The position numbers and the translations under genes were made by a program. 7,087 bases of DNA from Akkermansiaceae bacterium (GTDB lineage: Bacteria; Verrucomicrobiota; Verrucomicrobiia; Verrucomicrobiales; Akkermansiaceae). Positions 7,067-7,087 of the stretch are shown here, piece after piece. How positions within the stretch are numbered: the first letter of the stretch is position 1; every line of letters starts with the position of its first letter. Under the pieces are notes generated by a model that did no database searches, was not told the DNA's origin, and saw nothing but the letters and a program-made list of their open reading frames with translations. The stretch covers positions 1-7,087 of the forward strand of contig JALZWJ010000089.1 of the NCBI GenBank assembly GCA_023300065.1. Reading direction: 5' to 3'.

Positions 7067-7087
7067 ATGACTTTTAAAGCATTTATC
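7067..7087 (+). CDS. Start of next gene, truncated by window edge (possibly CcoO-like subunit II)
   Basis: An ATG 21 bases after the CcoN-like stop opens a frame encoding MTFKAFI that runs off the window. The spacing and the Shine-Dalgarno-free leader match those of the other genes in the operon. Only seven residues are visible, so the product cannot be identified. In cbb3-type clusters the gene after ccoN is usually ccoO, and a short basic start followed by a hydrophobic run would fit a membrane-anchored subunit, but this is a guess from position. Confidence 0.5.

Overview
The window is one continuous plus-strand operon for a respiratory electron-transfer module. It begins inside the gene for the iron-sulfur subunit of alternative complex III (ACIII, a quinol:electron-acceptor oxidoreductase that replaces cytochrome bc1). 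It continues through actC, actD, actE and actF, then a small single-helix membrane protein, then a 12-helix protein with the fold of the cbb3 cytochrome oxidase catalytic subunit (CcoN), and stops seven codons into a further gene. Genes are packed tightly, with gaps of 3 to 31 bases or a 4-base overlap. No promoter, terminator, RNA gene, repeat or mobile element is visible, and no stretch of 300 bases lacks a gene.

The host is a Gram-negative-type bacterium that makes c-type cytochromes. The ACIII gene order, the CcoN-type gene directly after it, moderate GC content and scarce Shine-Dalgarno motifs suggest Verrucomicrobiota. Planctomycetota or Bacteroidota-related lineages remain possible; this is inference, not proof.

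Working model: quinol is oxidised at the ActC/ActB interface, electrons pass along the ActB iron-sulfur clusters and the haems of ActA (expected upstream, not seen) and ActE, and then to a periplasmic acceptor or an attached oxidase. ActC and ActF are the two large NrfD-type membrane subunits and ActD is a small two-helix subunit.

The most notable point is the last complete gene. It aligns along its whole length with CcoN and keeps signature stretches such as RPVYSY and the TM2 histidine. However, it lacks every CuB histidine, the histidine of the active-site haem, the cross-linked tyrosine and the second low-spin haem ligand. It should therefore not reduce oxygen. It looks like a CcoN-derived protein reused for another role, perhaps as a scaffold or docking subunit beside ACIII. 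The small protein just before it and the gene starting just after it may be partner subunits.
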